Of a stretch of 15,196 nucleotides of DNA, positions 9,392 to 15,196 are shown piece by piece. Source of the stretch: Campylobacterota bacterium (lineage in GTDB: Bacteria > Campylobacterota > Campylobacteria > Campylobacterales > Sulfurovaceae); contig WFMX01000290.1 of assembly GCA_015488875.1 (NCBI GenBank), positions 1 through 15,196 of the forward strand, written 5' to 3'. Within the stretch, counting starts at the first letter, position 1. The number at the start of each line of letters is the position of its first letter. Made by a program: the position numbers and the translations under genes. The notes below the pieces were generated by a model that saw only the letters and a program-made list of their open reading frames with translations, was not told the DNA's origin and did no database searches.

Positions 9392-9568
9392 ACAGTTAGG
9401 GGACATTGGTTTTGTGAGCGAAGCGAATAAAACCTGTGTCCCCGCATAGTGATCGTTCGCCCTCGACTAAACTGCAACACCGTTATGCTACAGTCGAGGT
9501 CGAACAATTTCTATACGAGGACACAGCTTCCGTTCGCTTCGCTCACGAAACCAATGTCCCCTAATTGT
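9392..9568. repeat. 177-base near-palindrome made of two inverted hairpin units
   Basis: The left arm 9392-9468 and right arm 9492-9568 are reverse complements at 65 of 77 positions without a single gap, around a 23-base centre (9469-9491). The outer 32 bases of the arms (9396-9427 against 9533-9564) differ at one position only. Each arm can also fold on its own. In the left, GGGGACA (9399-9405) pairs with TGTCCCC (9437-9443) and GGTTTT (9408-9413) with AAAACC (9429-9434) around a loop containing GAGCGAAGCGAA; the right is its mirror image. Conservation of the loop in both arms suggests two copies of one repeat unit placed in inverted orientation (REPIN/BIME-like). As RNA it would make a very long hairpin on either strand. 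No transposase gene is present. Confidence 0.85.
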
Positions 9569-9573
9569 TAGAC
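9499..9573 (+). repeat. attC-like fold in the right half of the palindrome
   Basis: GTCGAACAATT (9499-9509) pairs with AATTGTTAGAC (9563-9573) at 10 of 11 positions. Inside, GAGGACA (9517-9523) pairs with TGTCCCC (9555-9561) at six of seven, then a weaker stem leads to a 13-base terminal loop. GTTAGAC matches the integron core site GTTRRRY exactly; the partner GTCGAAC matches RYYYAAC except for one base. Size (75 bases) and the unpaired stretch between outer and inner stems suit an attC site. There is no integrase, no cassette gene and no second site in view, so this may simply be a consequence of the palindromic repeat. Confidence 0.3.
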
Positions 9574-9687
9574 CCCTAGCACTTCTACCATCCAAAACAC
9601 GGGTATATCTCAGCAGACCGCTGACTTCTACAAGAGAAAGAGATAGTAGAAAACATTCGAAAAAAATTAAGGGGATTATCTAAAACT

Positions 9688-9714
9688 GTTGATAAGGAAT
9701 AGTTCCTTATCAAC
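9688..9714 (-). terminator. probable fusA (str operon) terminator hairpin
   Basis: GTTGATAAGGAA (9688-9699) and TTCCTTATCAAC (9703-9714) form a perfect 12-bp stem with a 3-base loop, extended to 14 on the minus strand by a T-A and a T-G pair. On the minus strand it is followed by AGTTTTAG, a short U-rich stretch. It lies about 60 bases beyond the fusA stop and is the strongest local hairpin between the two convergent operons. Read from the plus strand no U-run follows directly, so it serves fusA better than rpoC. Confidence 0.6.
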
Positions 9715-9774
9715 AAGGGGACAATAACTTTTTTAAAAATTATATCTCCCTAGTAAAAATTATATTACGAACGC

Positions 9775-11856
9775 TTAGCCGTTTCTCTTTGCAATGATCT
9801 CTTTTGCAACATTTTGTGGAACTTCATCGTAATGGTCAAACTCCATCGCATAAGTAGCACGACCTTGAGTCATAGATCTAAGGTCTGTAGAGTATCCAAA
9901 CATCTCTGAGAGAGGTACAAATGCATCTATGATCTTGTTACCAGAACGGTCGCCCATTCCGCTTACTTGACCTCTTCTTTTGGAGATATCACCGATGACA
10001 TCTCCCATATAATCCTCAGGTACTTCTACTTCTACCTTCATCATAGGCTCAAGTATGACAGGCTTCGCTTCTCTACAGCCATCTCTGAAACCCATAGAGC
10101 CAGCAAGTTTAAACGCCATTTCAGATGAATCCACATCGTGGTAGCTACCATCATAAAGAGTGACCTTCACATCTTCGATAGGATAACCAGCTTGGATACC
10201 TCTACCCATAGCCTCTTTGATACCTTTGTTGACCGCAGGTATGAATTCTTTAGGAATTACACCACCCTTGATAGAGTCGACAAACTCATAGCCTTCACCT
10301 GGCTCTTGTGGCTCAATCTTGAGGTATACATGACCAAACTGACCTCTACCACCAGATTGTTTCGCATATTTGTACTCTTTTTGAACTGTTTCGCGGATCG
10401 TCTCACGATATGCAACTTGTGGAGCACCCACCTCTGCATCTACATTGAACTCTCTCATCATTCTATCTACAAGTATCTCAAGGTGAAGCTCACCCATACC
10501 TGATATGATAGTCTGACCAGACTCTTCGTCTGTTGCGACACGGAAAGAAGGATCTTCTTGTGCTAGTTTACCTAATGCAATACCCATCTTCTCTTGGTCG
10601 GCTTTTGTTTTTGGCTCAACTGCTACAGAGATGACTGGATCTGGAAATTCCATTCGCTCTAGGATTACCTTGTCTTTCTCGCCTGCAAGTGTATCACCTG
10701 TGAGAGTAGTCTTGAGTCCTACGACTGCACCGATCTCACCAGCATAGATAGCATCGACCTCTTCTCTCTTGATGGCATGCATCTTGAGAAGTCGTCCGAT
10801 TCGTTCTTTTTTGCCTTTTGTAGTGTTGTATACATAGGAGCCAGATTGAAGAACACCACGATAGACACGGATAAATGTAAGTTGACCTACAAATGGGTCA
10901 GTCATAATTTTAAATCCTAAAGCAGCGAATTCACCCTCGTCACTAGACTCTACTACTACTTCTGTACCATCTTCATACTCACCCTTGATCTCTTCGACTT
11001 CGGTTGGAGCAGGAAGATAATCAACAACAGCATCAAGAAGTGTCTGAACACCTTTGTTTTTGAAGGCAGTTCCGCAAGTCATAGGTATCATAGTGATAGC
11101 AAGAGTAGCAGCTTTGATGCCAGCTTTGATCTCATCCTGGGTAAGCTCCTCACCCTCCATGAATTTCTCCATCAGTTCATCACTAGTCTCAGAAACTGCT
11201 TCAATGAGTTTCTCTCTATATTCTTCGGCTAGTTCTACTAAATCCTCAGGGATATCAGTCACTTCAAACTCTTGACCCATTTTGCTCTGATCGTCACCCC
11301 AGACAGTAGCTTTCATTGTGACCAAATCTACTACACCCTGAAAGTTCTCTTCGGCACCGATAGGTATCTGTATAGGTACGGCGTTTGATTTGAGTCTATC
11401 ATTGATCTGTCTCTCAACTTCAAAAAAATCAGCACCAGTTCTATCCATCTTGTTTACAAATACCATTCTTGGTACTTTGTATTTATTGGCTTGTCTCCAA
11501 ACGGTTTCTGATTGTGGCTGAACCCCACCTACTGAACAAAATACTGCTACAGCACCATCAAGAACTCTCATAGATCTCTCAACTTCGATAGTGAAGTCGA
11601 CATGCCCTGGAGTGTCTATGATGTTGATCTGATGACCTTCCCACTCACAAGTAGTAGCAGCAGAAGTGATAGTGATACCTCTCTCCTGCTCTTGCTCCAT
11701 CCAGTCCATAGTAGCTGCACCATCGTGTACTTCACCAATCTTGTGAGATACACCTGTGTAGAATAGGATTCTTTCAGTAGTGGTTGTCTTACCTGCGTCA
11801 ATGTGAGCAGCGATACCGATATTTCTTACTTTTTCAAGTTTGTGACTTCTTCCCAT
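9775..11856 (-). CDS. fusA: Elongation factor G
   Basis: EF-G is the GTPase that drives tRNA-mRNA translocation on the ribosome and, with RRF, ribosome recycling. The 693-residue product is of normal length. GTPase motifs are intact: P-loop AHIDAGKT (17-24), RGITITSA switch region (from 59), DTPGH (81-85) and NKMD (135-138), with FKNKG following near residue 265. Domain IV carries SGGRGQFGHV and GGVIPKEFIPAV, and the protein ends in a typical short basic tail. It is last in the str operon: its ATG (11856) is 11 bases after the rpsG stop, and its binding site AAGGAAAT overlaps that stop codon, pointing to coupled translation. No tuf gene follows, as in other Campylobacterota. The gene converges on rpoC. 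It looks like the canonical translocating EF-G, not a recycling-only EF-G2 paralogue. Confidence 0.98.
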   Translation of the reverse strand: MGRSHKLEKVRNIGIAAHIDAGKTTTTERILFYTGVSHKIGEVHDGAATMDWMEQEQERGITITSAATTCEWEGHQINIIDTPGHVDFTIEVERSMRVLDGAVAVFCSVGGVQPQSETVWRQANKYKVPRMVFVNKMDRTGADFFEVERQINDRLKSNAVPIQIPIGAEENFQGVVDLVTMKATVWGDDQSKMGQEFEVTDIPEDLVELAEEYREKLIEAVSETSDELMEKFMEGEELTQDEIKAGIKAATLAITMIPMTCGTAFKNKGVQTLLDAVVDYLPAPTEVEEIKGEYEDGTEVVVESSDEGEFAALGFKIMTDPFVGQLTFIRVYRGVLQSGSYVYNTTKGKKERIGRLLKMHAIKREEVDAIYAGEIGAVVGLKTTLTGDTLAGEKDKVILERMEFPDPVISVAVEPKTKADQEKMGIALGKLAQEDPSFRVATDEESGQTIISGMGELHLEILVDRMMREFNVDAEVGAPQVAYRETIRETVQKEYKYAKQSGGRGQFGHVYLKIEPQEPGEGYEFVDSIKGGVIPKEFIPAVNKGIKEAMGRGIQAGYPIEDVKVTLYDGSYHDVDSSEMAFKLAGSMGFRDGCREAKPVILEPMMKVEVEVPEDYMGDVIGDISKRRGQVSGMGDRSGNKIIDAFVPLSEMFGYSTDLRSMTQGRATYAMEFDHYDEVPQNVAKEIIAKRNG

Positions 11857-11867
11857 GATCTATTTCC

Positions 11868-12335
11868 TTACCATCTATAGTGAGCAAATGCTTTGTTTGC
11901 TTCAGCCATTCTGTATGTATCTTCTTTCTTCTTAAATGCAGAACCCTTGTCCGTGGCAGCATCCATCAACTCGTTTGATAGTCTCTCCATCATAGTTCTC
12001 TCATTTCTCTTTCTTGCTGCGTCAACTATCCATCTGATACCTAGTGATTGTTGTCTGACAGGGCGTACTTCGATAGGCACTTGATATGTAGCACCACCGA
12101 CTCTACGGCTTTTTACTTCCATTACAGGCTTGATGTTGTCCAACGCTTTGTTGAATACTTCAATACCCTTTTCACCAGATTTTGATTCGATTCTCTCTAA
12201 AGCACCATACATAACTTTCTGTGCTGTACTCTTCTTGCCATCAAGCATTACTGCATTGATAAACTTTGTCAAAATTTTTGATCCATATACTGGATCTGGG
12301 AGAACAGGTCTCTCGGGAGCTCTTCTTCTTCTCAT
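11868..12335 (-). CDS. rpsG: 30S ribosomal protein S7
   Basis: S7 nucleates assembly of the 30S head on the 3' major domain of 16S rRNA and lies near the E-site tRNA. The 155-residue product has the family's basic N-terminus (MRRRRAPERP), the KILTKFINAVMLDGKK segment, the long beta-hairpin region RRVGGATYQVPIEVRPVRQQ and the terminal NKAFAHYRW. Length is normal. The ATG at 12335 follows AAGGAAAG at 12338-12345. It lies between rpsL (117-base spacer) and fusA (11-base spacer). The long spacer before it contains a hairpin and recalls the E. coli arrangement in which S7 represses its own message from that spacer; this regulation is inferred, not seen. Confidence 0.98.
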   Translation of the reverse strand: MRRRRAPERPVLPDPVYGSKILTKFINAVMLDGKKSTAQKVMYGALERIESKSGEKGIEVFNKALDNIKPVMEVKSRRVGGATYQVPIEVRPVRQQSLGIRWIVDAARKRNERTMMERLSNELMDAATDKGSAFKKKEDTYRMAEANKAFAHYRW

Positions 12336-12379
12336 CTCTTTCCTTCAATCTTTTTATAATTATTTTGATTTACTCAACT

Positions 12380-12405
12380 CTTATCCCCTAAGGATTTATG
12401 ATAAG
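12380..12405 (-). promoter_or_regulatory. hairpin in the rpsL-rpsG spacer
   Basis: CTTATC (12380-12385) and GATAAG (12400-12405) form a 6-bp stem around a 14-base loop, in the middle of the 117-base spacer between rpsL and rpsG. In E. coli, S7 binds structured RNA in this same spacer and controls rpsG and fusA. Here only position and a modest stem support such a role. The stem is weak, so a processing site or no function at all are also possible. Confidence 0.3.
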
Positions 12406-12452
12406 GGCTGCATACTCTCGACTATACTTATTCTCTTTCGGACAAATAAAAC

Positions 12453-12824
12453 CTATTTAGGCTTTTTTGTACCATATTTAGAACGAGCAACTCTTCTGTT
12501 GGCTACACCTGAAGCATCCAATGCACCACGAACGATATGGTACTTAACACCTGGTAAATCTTTGACTCTTCCGCCTCTTACTAGGACGATTGAGTGTTCT
12601 TGAAGGTTGTGACCCTCTCCACCGATGTATGAAATGACTTCAAATCCACTAGTCAATCTAACTTTTGCTACTTTTCTAAGTGCTGAGTTAGGTTTCTTTG
12701 GAGTTGTAGTATAAACTCTAGTACAAACACCTCTTCTTTGAGGACACTTCACGAGTGCTGGTGACTTTGACTTTTTGATCACCTTTTTACGCTCTTTGCG
12801 AATCAACTGGTTAATGGTTGGCAA
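12453..12824 (-). CDS. rpsL: 30S ribosomal protein S12 (TTG start)
   Basis: S12 sits at the decoding centre and controls translational accuracy. The 123-residue product has the full family core: CPQRRGVCTRVYTTTPKKPNSALRK, SYIGGEGHNLQEHS and RGGRVKDLPGV. The residues that mutate to streptomycin resistance are wild type (K43, K88), and D89, the position that is methylthiolated in many bacteria, is present. The start codon is TTG at 12824: the reading MPTINQL is exactly the family N-terminus, AAAGGA lies 7 bases upstream, and no ATG gives a better start. The stop is TAG. It is the first gene of the str operon and diverges from the copper ATPase gene across a 336-base region. A non-ATG start on such a highly expressed gene is unusual. 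Confidence 0.98.
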   Translation of the reverse strand: MPTINQLIRKERKKVIKKSKSPALVKCPQRRGVCTRVYTTTPKKPNSALRKVAKVRLTSGFEVISYIGGEGHNLQEHSIVLVRGGRVKDLPGVKYHIVRGALDASGVANRRVARSKYGTKKPK

Positions 12825-12953
12825 ATCGTATTCCTTTAAATGTATTTTTCATACTTTAGTATGAGAATGAAATCTGGGTTTTTACACCACAAAAAAAGAC
12901 TCCAAATAAATAAGTGTTTTTTTATAGCGTAAGTTACAAGAAAATGGAGGCAT

Positions 12954-12959
12954 ATTATA
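12954..12959 (-). promoter_or_regulatory. -10 box of the str operon promoter
   Basis: Read on the minus strand this is a perfect TATAAT, implying a transcript start near 12947 and a leader of about 120 bases before rpsL. There is no good TTGACA about 17 bases upstream, which is common in Campylobacterota, where promoters rely on the -10 element and AT-rich upstream DNA. The expected -35 region is occupied by an inverted repeat. Confidence 0.5.
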
Positions 12960-12965
12960 GTAAAA

Positions 12966-12993
12966 ATAACTTTATGTGAGCTGATAAAGTTAT
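12966..12993. promoter_or_regulatory. perfect 10-bp inverted repeat upstream of the rpsL -10 box
   Basis: ATAACTTTAT (12966-12975) and ATAAAGTTAT (12984-12993) are exact inverted repeats separated by 8 bases. The dyad is centred about 32 bases upstream of the predicted rpsL transcript start, covering the -35 region, a typical position for a repressor or activator site. On the minus strand the repeat is followed by TTTTTA, so it could alternatively act as a weak AT-rich terminator for antisense transcripts. Confidence 0.4.
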
Positions 12994-13074
12994 ATTTATA
13001 TCATTGGGGTAGCCTAACGCCAATATAGTCATTTCGCTGGTTCTTATTTTCTGCGTGGAATGCATAGATCGCCA

Positions 13075-13098
13075 TTTTAGACCCCTACCAGTCTAAAA
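13075..13098. repeat. 8-bp hairpin containing TAGACCCCTA
   Basis: TTTTAGAC (13075-13082) and GTCTAAAA (13091-13098) form a perfect stem around the 8-base loop CCCTACCA. It contains TAGACCCCTA (13078-13087), also found at the right edge of the large palindrome (9569-9578), with the inverse GGGGTCTA at 9315-9322. It sits just upstream of the copper ATPase promoter candidate, so an operator is possible; a dispersed repeat fragment is equally likely. Confidence 0.4.
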
Positions 13099-13124
13099 AA
13101 TCCGATATCTTACCAATTTTTAGA

Positions 13125-13130
13125 TAAAAT
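13125..13130 (+). promoter_or_regulatory. -10-like box before the copper ATPase gene
   Basis: TAAAAT, within TAGATAAAATCGC, lies 30 bases before the start codon; this AT-rich form is common in front of Campylobacterota genes. No convincing -35 element is visible. The implied leader is about 24 bases and includes AAAGGA as ribosome binding site. Confidence 0.4.
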
Positions 13131-13160
13131 CGCAAACAATATATAGAAAAAGGATAATAG

Positions 13161-15196
13161 ATGTCCAAAGTAGCCTGTAGCCACTGTCACTTAGAGTTCG
13201 ATAGTGATGTTATGATAATCGAAAGTAGTCAAAATAATAATGAATTATATTTTTGTTGCAAAGGGTGTCAAGGAGTGTATCATCTACTCAACGAAGAGGG
13301 ATTTGGTAATTTCTATGAAAAGCTAGGTGATACCCAGCTCCAACCAGCAACTCAAGTGGGTGATGATCTCGCCAAATTTGATCTTGATGGTTTCAAAGAT
13401 AGGTATATCAAGAGTCATAATGATGGACTACTAGAGGTCAACCTCATCATAGAGGGCATTCACTGCTCAGCCTGTGTGTGGCTCAACGAAAAGGTGCTAC
13501 ACAAAACAGATGGGATCATAGAGGCATCTATCAACTATACAAACAATAAAGCCAAAGTAGTATGGGATCCAGAAGATATCCAACTCTCCAAGATAGTAGA
13601 GACTATCCAATCCATAGGATACAACGCCTATCCATACGATCCAAAACTTCAAGAGGAGAGGGCGGTTAAGACACGCAAAGATTATTACTCTCGTATACTT
13701 GTCGGTGTGTTTGGCACTATGAATATCATGTGGATAGCCATCGCTCAATATGCAGGCTACTTTGGTGGTATGCAACAGGGGTTTAAAAATATACTGAATG
13801 TGGCAGAGTTTTTATTGGCGACTCCAGTGCTATTTTATAGTGGGTGGATATTTTTTCGTGGTGCATATTATGGGTACAAAAATCGCGTTGTCAATATGGA
13901 TACTCTGGTAGCTTCAGGGGCATTGTCGGCATATGTCTACTCCATATATGCCATGGTGACACAGAGCGGTGAGACATACTTCGAGTCGGTTGTGATGATC
14001 ATCACATTTGTATTAGTAGGTAAATATCTCGAAGTATTGAGCAAGAAACAGGCGGTAGATACGCTAGATTCGCTGATGGGAAGTACTCCGACAGAGGTGA
14101 CGGTAGTATCTGATGACATCAAGTCTCTAGTAAGTATAGAGAGTGTAAAAGTAGGCGATACCATAGAGCTAAAAGCTGGAGAGAAGGTAGTGATAGATGG
14201 TCTACTATCGACTGGACAAGGCTCATTTGATGAGAGTTCATTGACGGGAGAGAGTGAGCCTATTTACAAAAAAGATGGAGATGAGATACTTAGTGGTTCT
14301 GTGCTACTAGATAGTGTAGTGAGATACAAAGCTACCAAAGATGCCTCTAGCTCACTGCTAAGCTCCATAGTGACACTACTAGAGGAGTCTATCACTAAGA
14401 AGCCAAAGATAGAACAACTAGCCAATACTGTATCTGGATACTTTTCTGTCACTATACTCATCATAGCTCTGTTATCTCTTCTAGGGTGGTATCTCTATGG
14501 TGGAAGCTTTGAACATGCTCTCATCATATCTATATCTATCATAGTGATAGCCTGTCCTTGTGCATTGGGATTGGCTACTCCTATGTCTACGCTAGTAGGA
14601 GTGAGTATAGCAGCGAAGAGATCCATACTATTTAAGGAAGCTACATTTTTAGAGACGATGGCAAAGAGTGATCTGTTGGCATTAGATAAAACAGGTACTA
14701 TCACGGAGGGCAAACCATCGGTAGTAAATGTCGTAGAGATGGCAGAGTATGACTATTCATTATTATATAGTCTTACTTCAAGTTCAAATCACCCCATAAG
14801 CAAGGGGGTATCACAATACTTAGAAAAGCAACATGATAATATACAAATATTAGATATAGATGAAGTCAAGAGCATAGAGGCGAAAGGTTTGGAAGCACGA
14901 TACGCTTCACAGCATATAATGGGTGGCAATATCCAATTTATGCAAGATAGAGGAGTGAAGATAGAGAGTGATAGCGACTACTCTATATTTAGTTTTGCTA
15001 TAGATGGCAAGTTGGTAGCCATATTTGAGCTTACAGATACCATCAGAGAAGATGCTATGGAGTCCATAGCCAAGATCAAAGAGATGGGTATCAGGGTAGT
15101 CATGCTCACAGGAGACCATGAAAAAAGTGCCGACAGAGTCGCCAAAGAGGTAGGGATCGATGAGGTACATGCACGACTGCTCCCCCAAGACAAAGC
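13161..15196 (+). CDS. ccoI: Copper-transporting P1B-type ATPase, CcoI/FixI family (3' end outside window)
   Basis: P1B ATPases pump Cu+ across the inner membrane using ATP. The 678 visible codons stay open to the window edge; family members have about 780-820, so the P-domain end (GDGxND) and last two helices are missing only because the window ends. In order: a Cys-rich N-terminus with C6, C9 and FCCKGC (C32, C33, C36), characteristic of CcoI/FixI; a heavy-metal-binding domain with CSAC (C102, C105); membrane helices from about residue 178; the actuator TGES (362-365); the ion site CPC (465-467); the phosphorylated DKTGT (509-513, D509); the ATP-binding HP (H544, P545); and TGD (650-652). 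CcoI loads copper into cbb3 cytochrome c oxidase in microaerobic bacteria. The ATG at 13161 follows AAAGGA. It could be a general copper exporter, but the N-terminal Cys cluster favours CcoI; no cco oxidase gene is in view. Confidence 0.9.
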   Translation, partial: MSKVACSHCHLEFDSDVMIIESSQNNNELYFCCKGCQGVYHLLNEEGFGNFYEKLGDTQLQPATQVGDDLAKFDLDGFKDRYIKSHNDGLLEVNLIIEGIHCSACVWLNEKVLHKTDGIIEASINYTNNKAKVVWDPEDIQLSKIVETIQSIGYNAYPYDPKLQEERAVKTRKDYYSRILVGVFGTMNIMWIAIAQYAGYFGGMQQGFKNILNVAEFLLATPVLFYSGWIFFRGAYYGYKNRVVNMDTLVASGALSAYVYSIYAMVTQSGETYFESVVMIITFVLVGKYLEVLSKKQAVDTLDSLMGSTPTEVTVVSDDIKSLVSIESVKVGDTIELKAGEKVVIDGLLSTGQGSFDESSLTGESEPIYKKDGDEILSGSVLLDSVVRYKATKDASSSLLSSIVTLLEESITKKPKIEQLANTVSGYFSVTILIIALLSLLGWYLYGGSFEHALIISISIIVIACPCALGLATPMSTLVGVSIAAKRSILFKEATFLETMAKSDLLALDKTGTITEGKPSVVNVVEMAEYDYSLLYSLTSSSNHPISKGVSQYLEKQHDNIQILDIDEVKSIEAKGLEARYASQHIMGGNIQFMQDRGVKIESDSDYSIFSFAIDGKLVAIFELTDTIREDAMESIAKIKEMGIRVVMLTGDHEKSADRVAKEVGIDEVHARLLPQDK

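Larger units (their letters stand above)
9256..9774. other. 519-base gap between convergent rpoC and fusA, rich in palindromes
   Basis: No coding sequence is credible here: the open frames overlap large inverted repeats and resemble nothing. In order it holds 9256-9314, without recognised structure; a hairpin at 9323-9366; the 177-base near-palindrome 9392-9568, bounded on its right by TAGACCCCTA (9569-9578), whose inverse GGGGTCTA sits at 9315-9322; a minor 5-bp hairpin (TCAGC at 9610, GCTGA at 9620); the probable fusA terminator 9688-9714; and an AT-rich tail with TAAAAATTATAT twice (9734-9745, 9754-9765). Two highly expressed operons converge here, so stopping both polymerases is a plausible job for some of these structures. 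Confidence 0.8.
12825..13160. other. 336-base divergent promoter region between rpsL and the copper ATPase gene
   Basis: This region separates two genes transcribed away from each other. It holds a small leader hairpin (TCATAC/GTATGA, 12849-12864) just before the rpsL ribosome binding site, a consensus -10 box for rpsL, a perfect 10-bp inverted repeat, an 8-bp hairpin, and a -10-like box before the ATPase gene. GCGTGGAATGCAT (13053-13065) recurs in the rpoC-fusA gap, where ten bases split it. A 24-codon minus-strand frame (13001-13075) exists but has little support as a gene. Confidence 0.7.

Noticed and set aside
9157..9507. 116-codon minus-strand frame from rpoC into the gap
   Set aside because: It overlaps the rpoC 3' end and half of the large palindrome; the translation is unlike a real protein.
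12346..12363. TATAAA-like -10 box (minus strand) immediately before rpsG
   Set aside because: A start from it would fall almost on the ribosome binding site, and the spacer is simply AT-rich.
12130..12603. 157-codon plus-strand open frame opposite rpsG and rpsL
   Set aside because: It is antisense to two certain ribosomal protein genes and the spacer, has no recognisable domain or good binding site, and its composition is that expected from the opposite strand.
12453..12824. Possible streptomycin resistance in rpsL
   Set aside because: K43 and K88 are both wild type.
13001..13075. 24-codon minus-strand frame (MAIYAFHAENKNQ...) with AGGGG upstream
   Set aside because: It is too short to judge, lies upstream of the predicted rpsL promoter, overlaps repeat-like sequence and has no known family. 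It may be a translated repeat.
1..15196. CRISPR array, tRNA, rRNA, toxin-antitoxin, phage or transposase genes
   Set aside because: Both strands were read for these; no regular spaced direct repeats, RNA gene signatures or relevant protein motifs were seen.

Overview
The window is a conserved core-genome segment that reads as Campylobacterota (Epsilonproteobacteria). The opening residues of RpoB (MLNSLYSGNRLRVDF), the ALGEGG sequence after its rifampicin region, the RpoC length of about 1,500 residues, and the preference for AGA (Arg) and ATA (Ile) codons all fit that phylum. RpoB and RpoC are separate, which argues against Helicobacter or Wolinella, where they are fused. A free-living sulfur- or hydrogen-oxidising relative (Sulfurovum or Sulfurimonas type) is my best guess, but genus assignment is inference.

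Layout. Bases 1-9255 carry rplL, rpoB and rpoC on the plus strand: ribosomal stalk protein L7/L12, then the beta and beta' subunits of RNA polymerase. A 171-base spacer with a strong 12-bp hairpin separates rplL from rpoB; rpoC overlaps the end of rpoB by 8 bases. Bases 9775-12824 carry the str operon on the minus strand: rpsL (S12, TTG start), rpsG (S7) and fusA (EF-G). fusA therefore runs head-on into rpoC. At 13161 a plus-strand gene begins and runs off the window: a CcoI/FixI-type copper-transporting P1B ATPase, 678 codons visible.

The two intergenic regions hold the non-coding interest. The 519-base gap between the convergent rpoC and fusA genes contains a 177-base near-palindrome (9392-9568; 77-base arms, 65/77 matching, no gaps, 23-base centre), a separate hairpin with the same GAGCGWAGCGAA loop motif (9323-9366), and a perfect 12-bp hairpin (9688-9714) that probably ends the fusA transcript. 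The right half of the palindrome can fold alone into a structure resembling an integron attC site. The 336-base gap between the divergent rpsL and copper-ATPase genes holds promoters for both directions, a perfect 10-bp inverted repeat over the rpsL promoter, an 8-bp hairpin, and short sequences shared with the first gap (TAGACCCCTA; GCGTGG plus AATGCAT).

Functionally this is the transcription/translation core (polymerase, ribosome decoding proteins, translocase, factor-binding stalk) beside a metal transporter that in relatives feeds copper to cbb3 cytochrome oxidase. I see no complete mobile element, CRISPR array, tRNA, rRNA or defence gene. The most unusual points are the large palindrome and the reversed orientation of the str operon, which is flanked by related short repeats.
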